Of a stretch of DNA of 40,220 bases, positions 16,020 through 23,211 are shown in pieces. The stretch's first letter is position 1. The number at the start of each line of letters is the position of its first letter. A model generated the notes under the pieces. That model searched no databases. It saw only the letters and a program-made list of their open reading frames with translations, and was not told the origin of the DNA. Source of the stretch: an uncultured bacterium (GTDB lineage: Bacteria > Bacillota > Clostridia > Lachnospirales > Lachnospiraceae); the NCBI GenBank assembly GCA_905214955.1, contig CAJMON010000024.1, positions 1-40,220 of the forward strand, in the 5' to 3' direction. Made by a program: the position numbers and the translations under genes.

Positions 16020-17141
16020 ATGGAACATCGTACATTTGAAAAACTGGGGGTATCCCCGTCTCTGCTGGGCTTTGGCTGTATGCGTTTTCCGAAAAAGCAG
16101 GATGAAACCATTGACGAGGCAGAAGCAGAGAAAATGATTGACAAGGCCATGGCAGCAGGAGTGACCTACATTGATACGGCTTATCCGTACCACAATGGAG
16201 AGAGCGAACCCTTTGTGGGCCGTGTCCTGAAAAAGTATGACCGGAACAGCTTTTTCCTGGCAACGAAGCTTCCAGTGTGGCTGGTGGAAAAGAAAGAAGA
16301 TGCCGAAAAATTTCTTCAGGAACAGCTGGAACGTTTAGATGTGGAGTACGTGGACTTTTACCTGATGCACGCCATGAACAAAGAACGCTGGGAAAAAATG
16401 AAGGAACTGGGTATTCCGGAAGAACTGGAAAAATTCAAAAAAGAAGGAAAAATCCGGTATCTGGGATTTTCTTTCCATGATGATTATGAAGTGTTCGAAG
16501 AGATTCTGACCAGCCGGAAATGGGATTTCTGCCAGATCCAGTACAACTACATGGACCGGAACATTCAGGCAGGCGACAAAGGATATGCTCTTACGGAAAA
16601 GCTGGGCGTGCCCCTGGTAATTATGGAGCCCATCAAAGGCGGTTCTTTAGCACAGCTGCCGGAAGAAGTCTGTGCGCCCTTTAAAGCAGCCAGACCAGAT
16701 ACCAGCATTTCCTCCTGGGCACTGCGGTGGATTGCCAGCAGACCCAATGTTCATGTGGTATTAAGCGGTATGTCCACCATGGAGCAGGTAGAGGATAACC
16801 TGAAAACCTTCCAGAACTTTGAACCGCTGAGTGAGGAAGAAGAGAAGCTTGTGGAAGAGGTATCCGATGCTATCCGCGCCAGAACCAACAACGGCTGTAC
16901 TGGCTGTGCATATTGTATGCCATGTCCAAACGGGGTTAATATTCCGAGAAACTTCCGGATCTGGAACGATTATGCAATGTACGGAAACAAAGAAAGTACC
17001 AAATGGAATTACAATGATCTGGGAGAAAGTGCCCAGGCAGACCAGTGCGTTGGCTGCGGCCAGTGTGAGGAAGTCTGTCCCCAGAAGCTTTCCATCCGGG
17101 AAGACTTAGAGAAAGTGGCAGCCCAGATTGGAAAACTTTGA
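16020..17141 (+). CDS. Aldo/keto reductase with C-terminal ferredoxin domain
   Basis: A 373-residue protein. Residues 1-280 form an AKR TIM barrel with the tetrad D52, Y55 or Y57, K83 and H117. Residues 290-373 carry two cysteine clusters, CTGCAYCMPC and CVGCGQCEEVC, for iron-sulfur clusters. Such fusions are common in anaerobic clostridia and probably draw electrons from ferredoxin. The substrate is unknown. The ATG at 16020 is set by GGAGG at 16007-16011. It is monocistronic, with repeat R2 upstream and a bidirectional terminator downstream. Confidence 0.92.
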   Translation: MEHRTFEKLGVSPSLLGFGCMRFPKKQDETIDEAEAEKMIDKAMAAGVTYIDTAYPYHNGESEPFVGRVLKKYDRNSFFLATKLPVWLVEKKEDAEKFLQEQLERLDVEYVDFYLMHAMNKERWEKMKELGIPEELEKFKKEGKIRYLGFSFHDDYEVFEEILTSRKWDFCQIQYNYMDRNIQAGDKGYALTEKLGVPLVIMEPIKGGSLAQLPEEVCAPFKAARPDTSISSWALRWIASRPNVHVVLSGMSTMEQVEDNLKTFQNFEPLSEEEEKLVEEVSDAIRARTNNGCTGCAYCMPCPNGVNIPRNFRIWNDYAMYGNKESTKWNYNDLGESAQADQCVGCGQCEEVCPQKLSIREDLEKVAAQIGKL

Positions 17142-17157
17142 TTCTGGAAAAGGAAAG

Positions 17158-17186
17158 ATAGAGAGGCCCTGTGCCTCTCTATTTTT
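17158..17186 (+). terminator. Terminator shared by convergent genes
   Basis: ATAGAGAGGC (17158-17167) pairs with GCCTCTCTAT (17173-17182) with a 5-nt loop, followed by TTTTT. The hairpin overlaps the end of the convergent DUF6062 gene. On that strand the downstream tract is weaker. Confidence 0.85.
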
Positions 17187-17952
17187 GCACATAAGGAGGA
17201 TCTGCAGGATAACCGCCGGCTGCTTTCTGCATGGCGCGCTGAACAGCATCTTTGGAGTCCTTCCAGTCGGCATCCTTGAACTGGTAATCAAATTTTTTCT
17301 GGAACCAGTCCAGGTCACCGGCAATCCGGTCTAAAGCATCCGTCATCTGCGGGAAAAGGATTTCATAGAGAGAACTGCGGTCTTTTTCATTTAATTTTCC
17401 TGCAGCGCCCTGCACCAGATCCGCAAAATGAGGAAGACAGAAGCCTTTTCCATTCTTCACAAGATCTCGGAAAGAGGGATCTTTTTTGTACATTTCAAAA
17501 AACGTATCCAGGTAACGGGCGTAGGTGGAAGCGACATGATCGCAGATGTAGCAGGAATGCTCCTGAGTGCGGACAAAACGGACTACGGAATTGTCAGAAG
17601 CGGCGTCTGCGCTGTTGTTTCTGGAAAAACGGGAAAACAGGGAAGGCTTTGCTTCTGGCTTAAAACTGGCCAGTTCCTTTTTTAAATCATTGGAAAGCTT
17701 TTTGATGTGGGTTTCCAGAATCAGGGAGTTGCCAAGTTTGTTTCCATAGATAAACATTTTTTCATAATGACGGGCGCAGAAGCCCATTTTGTCGGTCTCT
17801 GCACGGACATCATCTTCCATGTAGGAAGCGCCGGAGCCTAAAACAAAATCAATGGAATGCTGTTCCAGGGAACGCTGCACAAAGCAGAAGGGGCATTCGT
17901 CCCCGGCCTGGAAGGCATCTGTCAGAGGGATGGTATATAACTGTTCTTTCAT
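17179..17952 (-). CDS. DUF6062 family protein with duplicated C2CH motifs
   Basis: A 257-residue cytoplasmic protein with no signal peptide or membrane helix. Two matching modules are visible: C20-PF-C23 with GFC59-AR-H62, and C124-YI-C127 with GFC162-LP-H165. The inner spacings are nearly equal (36 and 35 residues), so an internal duplication binding two metal ions is likely. A basic, Ser/Asn-rich linker (about residues 95-115) joins them. I recognise the DUF6062 pattern of Lachnospiraceae, but the function is not known. A modest AAAGGA ribosome site precedes the ATG. It is convergent with the aldo/keto reductase. Confidence 0.8.
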   Translation of the reverse strand: MKEQLYTIPLTDAFQAGDECPFCFVQRSLEQHSIDFVLGSGASYMEDDVRAETDKMGFCARHYEKMFIYGNKLGNSLILETHIKKLSNDLKKELASFKPEAKPSLFSRFSRNNSADAASDNSVVRFVRTQEHSCYICDHVASTYARYLDTFFEMYKKDPSFRDLVKNGKGFCLPHFADLVQGAAGKLNEKDRSSLYEILFPQMTDALDRIAGDLDWFQKKFDYQFKDADWKDSKDAVQRAMQKAAGGYPADPPYVQK

Positions 17953-17983
17953 TGAGGAAGAGTCCTTTCATAGATGATAAGTT

Positions 17984-18056
17984 TAGAGCGTGTTTGAAAA
18001 ATCATTCCTGAATTGTGACGTACATCTTACAGAAAGTATTTTTCAGACATGCTCTA
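17984..18056 (+). repeat. Dispersed repeat R3, short copy
   Basis: A 73-bp element bounded by inverted ends TAGAGCGTGTTTGAAAAAT (17984-18002) and ATTTTTCAGACATGCTCTA (18038-18056). The inner part (TGTGACGTACATCTTACAG) is shared with 20255-20417 and 37339-37472. The length and terminal inverted repeats suggest a non-autonomous mobile element or a REP-type unit. It lies between the DUF6062 gene and the murE-like promoter region. Confidence 0.85.
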
Positions 18057-18110
18057 GCATAGCATAAAATAAGAAATTTGCAAAGAAAGAGGCAGATTTT
18101 TATGGCGGTG

Positions 18111-18165
18111 TTTACATTTCGTTTACAACGCGCTGTATACTTTTGCAGAGCATGTCCTGTATAAT
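18111..18165 (+). promoter_or_regulatory. Promoter region of the MurE-like gene with TTTACA direct repeat
   Basis: TTTACA occurs at 18111-18116 and 18122-18127, starts 11 bp apart, the arrangement bound by OmpR/PhoB-family response regulators. A TATAAT hexamer follows at 18160-18165 without a good -35, which would fit an activator-dependent promoter. Confidence 0.45.
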
Positions 18166-18207
18166 GGGTAACAGAATGAATCCAGAGGGATGTTTGGGGA
18201 GGAAGAC

Positions 18208-19755
18208 ATGCAGAAAGTATTGTATGAATATAGAGAACTATTGGAGAAAGCAGAGCTGTTAAAAGAGAATCACATCCTTGGAGATGAGGATGTTCCGGTA
18301 GAGGGGCTGACCTACGATTCCAGGGAGGCTGTGCGAAACGGCATTTTCCTGTGCAAAGGAGCTGCCTTTAAACAAGAATACCTGGAAATGGCCAGGGAAA
18401 ACGGATGCATCTGTTACGTCAGTGAGCAGGTCTGCAAAACAGAAAAGCCGATGAGTTATCTGCTGGTAACAGACATCCGCAGGGCAATGGCGGTGTTGGC
18501 ACAGGCTTTTTACGGAAGACCGGAGGACTGCCTGAAGATGACCGGCATCACCGGGACCAAGGGAAAGACCACCACAGCCTACTATCTGAAAGGGATTTTG
18601 GATACCTGGGAAAAGGCAAGAGGAAGCCAGGAGACCGGCCTGTTGTCCACCATTGAATTCTTTGACGGAAAACAGAACCAGCCGTCTCTAATGACCACCC
18701 CGGAGTCACCGGAAGTCTACCGACACCTGCGAAACGCCGTGGATTCGGGCATGGAATATTTTACCATGGAAGTTTCCAGCCAGGCGTTAAAATATGCCAG
18801 AGTCCGGGGGATTGTATACGATGTGGGGATTTTTCTGAACATTTCAGAGGACCATATCAGCCCCTGTGAGCATGAAGATTTCGAAGATTATTTCAGCGCC
18901 AAATTGTCCCTGTTCCGGCAGACCAGAACGGCCTGCGTCAACGTGGATTCCCCTTATGCAGACCGGATGTTAAAGGCAGCCAGGATGGCAGACCGGGTAG
19001 TGACCTTTGGCACGTCCAAGAGCCCGGATCTGTGGGCACATGATATCCGGGTGGAAGATGGAAAACTGACCTTCCGGGTAAAATGTGACCGTTTTCATGA
19101 GACCTTTACCCTGGGAATGCACGGGAATTTCAATGTAGAAAACGCCCTTGCAGCCATTACGGCAGCTTATGTATATAAAATACCGGTGGAATACATGAAA
19201 AAAGGCCTGGCAGAGGTTCAGGTCAGCGGGCGAATGGAAGAGTATGTCAGCGGTGATGGAAAGGTGCGGGCAGTGGTTGATTATGCTCACAACCGGCTCA
19301 GCTTTGAGCGGCTGTTTGATTCCATTTATCTGGAATATCCGGGCTGGCGGATTGTGTCCGTGTTTGGATGCCCTGGTGGAAAAGCATACAACCGAAGAAG
19401 AGATCTGGGCTTGATTGCCGGACTGTTTTCCCAGAAAGTTTACCTGACAGCCGATGATCCCGGCGTGGAGAGAGTCGAGAAAATTTCCAGCGAAATCCGG
19501 CATTATGTGGAAATGGTGGGCTGTTCCTGCGAGTGCATTGAAGACCGTGGACAGGCCATCCGCAGGGCAGTGGAAGAATGCAGGGAAAAGACCGTGGTGC
19601 TGGTTCTTGGAAAAGGAAATGAAGGAAGACAGAAATATGGAACCATGGTGTATGAGTATCCTACAGATGCCAGGCTGGTGTGCCAGGCACTGCAGCAAAG
19701 AGAAAACCGGACTCACCTGTGGGAATCCGGCAGTTCCTCCCAAATAGGAGAATAA
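18208..19755 (+). CDS. MurE-like Mur ligase (UDP-MurNAc-tripeptide synthetase homologue)
   Basis: A 515-residue Mur ligase with all three domains: N-terminal UDP-binding part (LTYDSREAVRNGIFLCKG), central ATPase with P-loop GTKGKTTT (116-123) and MEVSSQAL, and C-terminal part. The last domain is unusual: the substrate-selecting DNPR of DAP-type MurE reads DDPG here, YAHTPD reads YAHNRL, and AGKGHE reads LGKGNE. It may therefore add another amino acid or be a second, specialised ligase. The start at 18208 is preceded by GGGGAGG (18196-18202); an ATG at 18190 lacks a good site. The 3' end overlaps the convergent lrp-type gene by 43 bp. Confidence 0.85.
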   Translation: MQKVLYEYRELLEKAELLKENHILGDEDVPVEGLTYDSREAVRNGIFLCKGAAFKQEYLEMARENGCICYVSEQVCKTEKPMSYLLVTDIRRAMAVLAQAFYGRPEDCLKMTGITGTKGKTTTAYYLKGILDTWEKARGSQETGLLSTIEFFDGKQNQPSLMTTPESPEVYRHLRNAVDSGMEYFTMEVSSQALKYARVRGIVYDVGIFLNISEDHISPCEHEDFEDYFSAKLSLFRQTRTACVNVDSPYADRMLKAARMADRVVTFGTSKSPDLWAHDIRVEDGKLTFRVKCDRFHETFTLGMHGNFNVENALAAITAAYVYKIPVEYMKKGLAEVQVSGRMEEYVSGDGKVRAVVDYAHNRLSFERLFDSIYLEYPGWRIVSVFGCPGGKAYNRRRDLGLIAGLFSQKVYLTADDPGVERVEKISSEIRHYVEMVGCSCECIEDRGQAIRRAVEECREKTVVLVLGKGNEGRQKYGTMVYEYPTDARLVCQALQQRENRTHLWESGSSSQIGE

Positions 19756-20180
19756 GTGTGTTTTACATCTTTTAGTACATAATGAGTCCGGGTGGAAGAC
19801 ACGCCGGGCTGAATCTTGATGAAGCGGTGGATTTCCTCCAGCTGCATCGAGGAGCGGCAGACAATCTTTAGGAGAAAGTCAAAATCAGCCGCCAGATAAT
19901 AACAAGCCGTGATGGAAGAGTTGGAAACAACCGCATTGGTGAAGGCTTCGCAGTACCTGGGATGCTCCAGGCTCACTTCCATCAGGGCAGTCACATCATT
20001 TCCAAGCTTTTTCTCATCCAGGACGGCAGTATAATGCTGAATAATGCCGGAAGCTTCCAGTTTCCGGATGCGGTCAATGACCGTAGAAACAGACAGGTGG
20101 ATAGTTTTGCCGATATCAGAAGCACTCTGTCTGGCATTTTTTTGCAGGCATTCCAAAATCTTTTTATCCAGGGTATCCAT
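19713..20180 (-). CDS. Lrp/AsnC-family transcriptional regulator
   Basis: A 155-residue protein. The N-terminal winged helix-turn-helix (DKKILECLQKNARQSASDIG, then LSVSTVIDRIRKLEASGII) is followed by an alpha-beta RAM effector domain (VTALMEVSLEH through the YYLAADFDFLLKIVC core). Lrp/AsnC proteins sense amino acids and control their metabolism. GGAGG lies 7 nt before the ATG. It overlaps the end of the MurE-like gene tail to tail. A promoter TTGCCC-18-TACACT reads on the minus strand at about 20220-20250, between two R3 repeat ends. Confidence 0.92.
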   Translation of the reverse strand: MDTLDKKILECLQKNARQSASDIGKTIHLSVSTVIDRIRKLEASGIIQHYTAVLDEKKLGNDVTALMEVSLEHPRYCEAFTNAVVSNSSITACYYLAADFDFLLKIVCRSSMQLEEIHRFIKIQPGVSSTRTHYVLKDVKHTYSPIWEELPDSHR

Positions 20181-20206
20181 GGAAATCCTCCTTTTGGCAG
20201 TTTGGG

Positions 20207-20269
20207 TTCAGACACGCTCTAGTGTACCACGTTTTTTATGGCGGGGGCAAGTCCTAGAGCGTGTTTGAA
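20207..20269 (+). repeat. R3 end pair in inverted orientation around the lrp promoter
   Basis: TTCAGACACGCTCTAG (20207-20222) and CTAGAGCGTGTTTGAA (20254-20269) are inverted copies of the R3 terminus, facing outward, with 31 bp between them. The second is also the left end of the full R3 copy at 20255-20417. The minus-strand -10-like TACACT overlaps the first end. Confidence 0.75.
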
Positions 20270-20417
20270 AATCATTCCTGCAATTTGCACGCCCCACTTT
20301 GCGTGATATTTTGCCTTCATTCGGTTGACGTAGCCCGCTACGCCGCCCTCATTCAGACAAAATCTTCCACAAATTGTGACGTACATCTTACAGAAAGCAT
20401 TTTTCAAACACGCTCTA
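20255..20417 (+). repeat. Dispersed repeat R3, long copy
   Basis: A 163-bp copy bounded by TAGAGCGTGTTTGAAAAT and ATTTTTCAAACACGCTCTA. It contains the full core with an internal hairpin CGTAGC-CC-GCTACG that is absent from the copy at 37339 and the copy at 17984. A further partial end, GAGTGCGTTTGAAAAAAAT, follows at 20419-20437. It lies in the divergent gap between the lrp-type gene and maf. Confidence 0.85.
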
Positions 20418-20439
20418 GAGTGCGTTTGAAAAAAATGCC

Positions 20440-20468
20440 TTGCCGGGGAAAAGAAGCGATGATACACT
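20440..20468 (+). promoter_or_regulatory. Promoter of maf and the downstream signalling genes
   Basis: TTGCCG (20440-20445), a 17-bp spacer and TACACT (20463-20468). It starts directly after the last R3 end. Confidence 0.6.
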
Positions 20469-20530
20469 AGTACAGTGAAAGATGGCAGAAAAACTGTCGA
20501 AGAACGGAAGAAAAGGTGGAAAATAGAAAC

Positions 20531-21100
20531 ATGGAAAAGATCATTCTGGCGTCTGGGTCCCCCAGAAGAAAAGAGCTTCTGGAGCAGGCAGGCATTTCTT
20601 TTACAATCAAAGTCAGCGAAGCAGATGAGACCATTACGAAGAAAGAACCCTGGGAAGCGGTTATGGAATTGGCGGCCAGAAAGGCCAGGGCAGTGACGGA
20701 AAGCGGTCTGGAGGAAGAAGATGTTATCGTGATTGGAGCGGATACCGTGGTGGCTGTGGATGGAAAAATTCTGGGAAAACCCCACAGCAAAGAAGAGGCA
20801 GAGGAAATGCTGCGCCTCCTTTCTGGGAGAGTGCATCAGGTCTGCACTGGAGTGGCACTTCTTTCCAGAAACCAGGGAAGCTGGAGAGAGCGGACATTTT
20901 ATGAGGAGACCCAGGTGGAAATGTATCCCATCACAGAAGAGGAGATCCGGGAATATGTGGCCACCGGAGAGCCCATGGACAAGGCAGGAGCCTACGGCAT
21001 CCAAGGACGGGCAGCCATTTTTGTAAAAGGAATTCAGGGAGATTATAACAACGTGGTAGGACTGCCAGTGAGCAGACTGTACCAGGAATTAAAAAGATAG
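20531..21100 (+). CDS. maf: Maf-family nucleotide pyrophosphatase
   Basis: A 189-residue protein with the Maf signature LASGSPRRKELLEQAG at the N-terminus, then ADTVVAVDGKILGKPH and the AGAYGIQGRAAIFV segment near the C-terminus. Maf enzymes hydrolyse non-canonical or canonical nucleoside triphosphates to monophosphates as a house-cleaning step and have been linked to septum control. The ATG at 20531 is chosen because it gives the typical family N-terminus and length and has AGGTGG 11 nt upstream; a GTG at 20516 would add MENRN. It is followed after 27 bp by a response-regulator gene, probably in one operon. Confidence 0.93.
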   Translation: MEKIILASGSPRRKELLEQAGISFTIKVSEADETITKKEPWEAVMELAARKARAVTESGLEEEDVIVIGADTVVAVDGKILGKPHSKEEAEEMLRLLSGRVHQVCTGVALLSRNQGSWRERTFYEETQVEMYPITEEEIREYVATGEPMDKAGAYGIQGRAAIFVKGIQGDYNNVVGLPVSRLYQELKR

Positions 21101-21127
21101 AAGAAAAACAGGGGAGAAAACAAAACA

Positions 21128-21787
21128 ATGGCAGACAGAATACTGGTGGTGGAAGATGAAGAAGCCATTTCAGAGCTGATTGAAATGAACCTGACTGTGG
21201 CAGGCTATGAGGTAGTTCAGGTCTATGATGGAGGAAAGGTAGAAGAGGTTCTGGAACAAGAAGCCGGCTTTGATCTGGCACTGGTGGATGTGATGCTTCC
21301 GGGAAGAGATGGATTTTCTCTGATGGAAGTGATGAAGCATTTCCGGATTCCGGTGATCTATCTGACCGCGAAGACAGATGTGGGTTCCAAAGTACGGGGG
21401 CTGCGCTCCGGGGCAGAAGATTATATTGTAAAGCCTTTTGAAGTGCTGGAGCTTTTAGTCCGGGTGGAAAAGGTACTGGAGCGGACCGGAAAACAGAGAG
21501 AGACGCTGGAATTTGCGGACATCCGGATTGTGCTTGGTGAGCATCAGGTATACAAGGCAGGGCAGGAGATCAGCTTAAAACCGCTGGAGTACGATCTGCT
21601 GGTGCTTCTTGCGAAAAATAAAAACAGGGCTTTTACCAGAGACCAGCTGTTAAATCAGGTCTGGGGAAATGATTATCTGGGGGAAAGCCGTACTGTGGAC
21701 GTGCACATTGGCCAGCTTCGGAAAAAACTGGGACTGGCGGACGTGATCAAAACCATTCCGAAGATCGGATACCGGCTGGAGGATTAA
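21128..21787 (+). CDS. OmpR/PhoB-family response regulator
   Basis: A 219-residue regulator. The receiver domain (1-118) has acidic residues EDEE near position 10, the phosphoacceptor D54 in ALVDVMLPGRDG, T in YLTAKTD and K in VKPFE. The C-terminal winged-helix DNA-binding domain ends with RTVDVHIGQLRKKL and the IKTIPKIGYRLE wing. The sensor kinase gene starts 4 bp later. Candidate targets in the window are the TTTACA repeats at 18111 and 24691; this is an inference from family binding habits. Confidence 0.95.
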   Translation: MADRILVVEDEEAISELIEMNLTVAGYEVVQVYDGGKVEEVLEQEAGFDLALVDVMLPGRDGFSLMEVMKHFRIPVIYLTAKTDVGSKVRGLRSGAEDYIVKPFEVLELLVRVEKVLERTGKQRETLEFADIRIVLGEHQVYKAGQEISLKPLEYDLLVLLAKNKNRAFTRDQLLNQVWGNDYLGESRTVDVHIGQLRKKLGLADVIKTIPKIGYRLED

Positions 21788-21790
21788 AGG

Positions 21791-23179
21791 ATGAAATTGT
21801 GGATCAAGATTTCGCTGCTGACAGGCATTGTCATGACACTGGCCATGGGCGTGTTTGGCGGCTTTCTGATCTATGAGACAGGACAGAACAACGTAAAACA
21901 GACTGTGGAAAACAGTCTGCAGCAGCTGCAGACCACTGCAGTGGGTGTGGGAAGAGAACTGGAAGGAAATCACCTGCGGCAGTACAGCCAGGAAGGACGG
22001 AAAGCCTACTCCAAGTACCTGCTGAAACGCTACGGCGGAAAAGAGTACCTGCTTTTAAAGGATGGGGTGGTGCTGTGCAACCTGACCAATTATGACCTGC
22101 TGCCTGGAAATGAAAATCGGTGGCAGAGTGAAAAAGCAGAGTATATCATCCAGCGCACAGACGGGGTATACATCCTGGTGGCTGGCCAGAAGATTTCCAC
22201 AGGGCAGCCGGGAACTTATCAGCTGGTGCTGGTAAGGGATATTTCCAGTGTGTATGGAAATGTCAGGCGGATGGCAGGAATTTTTACAGCGGCACTGTGT
22301 CTGGTGCTGTTTTTTGCTGTAGATATGATTTTCTGGCTGGTGAAACGGCAGCTGCGGCCTCTTGGAGAACTGGAGCGGACAGCCATGGGCATCAGCCAGG
22401 GAGATTATGAGCTGCGGATGAGGGTGCGTACCAAAGATGAAGTAGGCCGGGTGGGCCGGGTGTTTAACAGCATGGCGGAGCAGATCGAGAACCAGATGCG
22501 GGAACTGGAAGAAGTGTCTGAGCGGAGAAAACAGCTTCTTGGAGGACTGACTCATGAACTGCGCACTCCCATGACGTCCATTATTGGATATTCGGATACC
22601 CTGATGAATGTGCGGCTGAATCCGGAACAGCAGAAAAGAGCCCTTCAGCATATCAATACAGAGTGCCACCGCCTGGAACGTCTGTCTGGAAAACTGATGA
22701 ATCTTCTGGGCATGTATGACGACCGGAGCATCCGCATGGAACGAATTCCCATGAAAGAAATGTTTGCGCGGGTCTGGAAGCTGGAGCTTTACCGGATGCA
22801 GGAAAATCAGCTTCAGCTTGCCATGGACTGCCAGATGGGAGAAGTGTGGATGGATGCCGACCTGATGGAAAGCCTTTTGGTGAACCTGCTGGACAATGCG
22901 GTCAAGGCTTCTAAGCCGGGTTCCGAAATTGAGCTGAAAGCCTGGGACAATACTATTCTGGTAAGGGATCATGGAAAAGGGATTCCAGAAGAAGAAATTT
23001 CCAGAGTCACAGAAGCATTTTATATGGTGGACAAATCCAGAAGCAAAAAAGCAGGGGGCATTGGTCTGGGACTTGCCATCTGCCAGCGGATTGCCCAGAT
23101 CCATGGTGCCAGGCTGTCCATTGAGAGTACCTTGGGAGAGGGTACGTCTGTGTATGTGATCTTTGAAGGCAGACAGTGA
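21791..23179 (+). CDS. Sensor histidine kinase (HAMP, HisKA, HATPase)
   Basis: A 462-residue membrane kinase. The first membrane helix is at about residues 7-28, an extracytoplasmic sensor region at 30-160 and a second helix at about 162-183. Then come HAMP (to about 235), the H-box LTHELRTPMTSIIGYS with H255, the N-box LLVNLLDNAVKASKPG, and G-boxes DHGKGIP and GGIGLGLAI. It pairs with the response regulator 3 bp upstream. The signal is unknown. The adjacent lipoprotein gene may encode an accessory sensor. Confidence 0.94.
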   Translation: MKLWIKISLLTGIVMTLAMGVFGGFLIYETGQNNVKQTVENSLQQLQTTAVGVGRELEGNHLRQYSQEGRKAYSKYLLKRYGGKEYLLLKDGVVLCNLTNYDLLPGNENRWQSEKAEYIIQRTDGVYILVAGQKISTGQPGTYQLVLVRDISSVYGNVRRMAGIFTAALCLVLFFAVDMIFWLVKRQLRPLGELERTAMGISQGDYELRMRVRTKDEVGRVGRVFNSMAEQIENQMRELEEVSERRKQLLGGLTHELRTPMTSIIGYSDTLMNVRLNPEQQKRALQHINTECHRLERLSGKLMNLLGMYDDRSIRMERIPMKEMFARVWKLELYRMQENQLQLAMDCQMGEVWMDADLMESLLVNLLDNAVKASKPGSEIELKAWDNTILVRDHGKGIPEEEISRVTEAFYMVDKSRSKKAGGIGLGLAICQRIAQIHGARLSIESTLGEGTSVYVIFEGRQ

Positions 23180-23211
23180 ATGTCTGATTGATAAAAATCC
23201 GGGGAGAGAAT

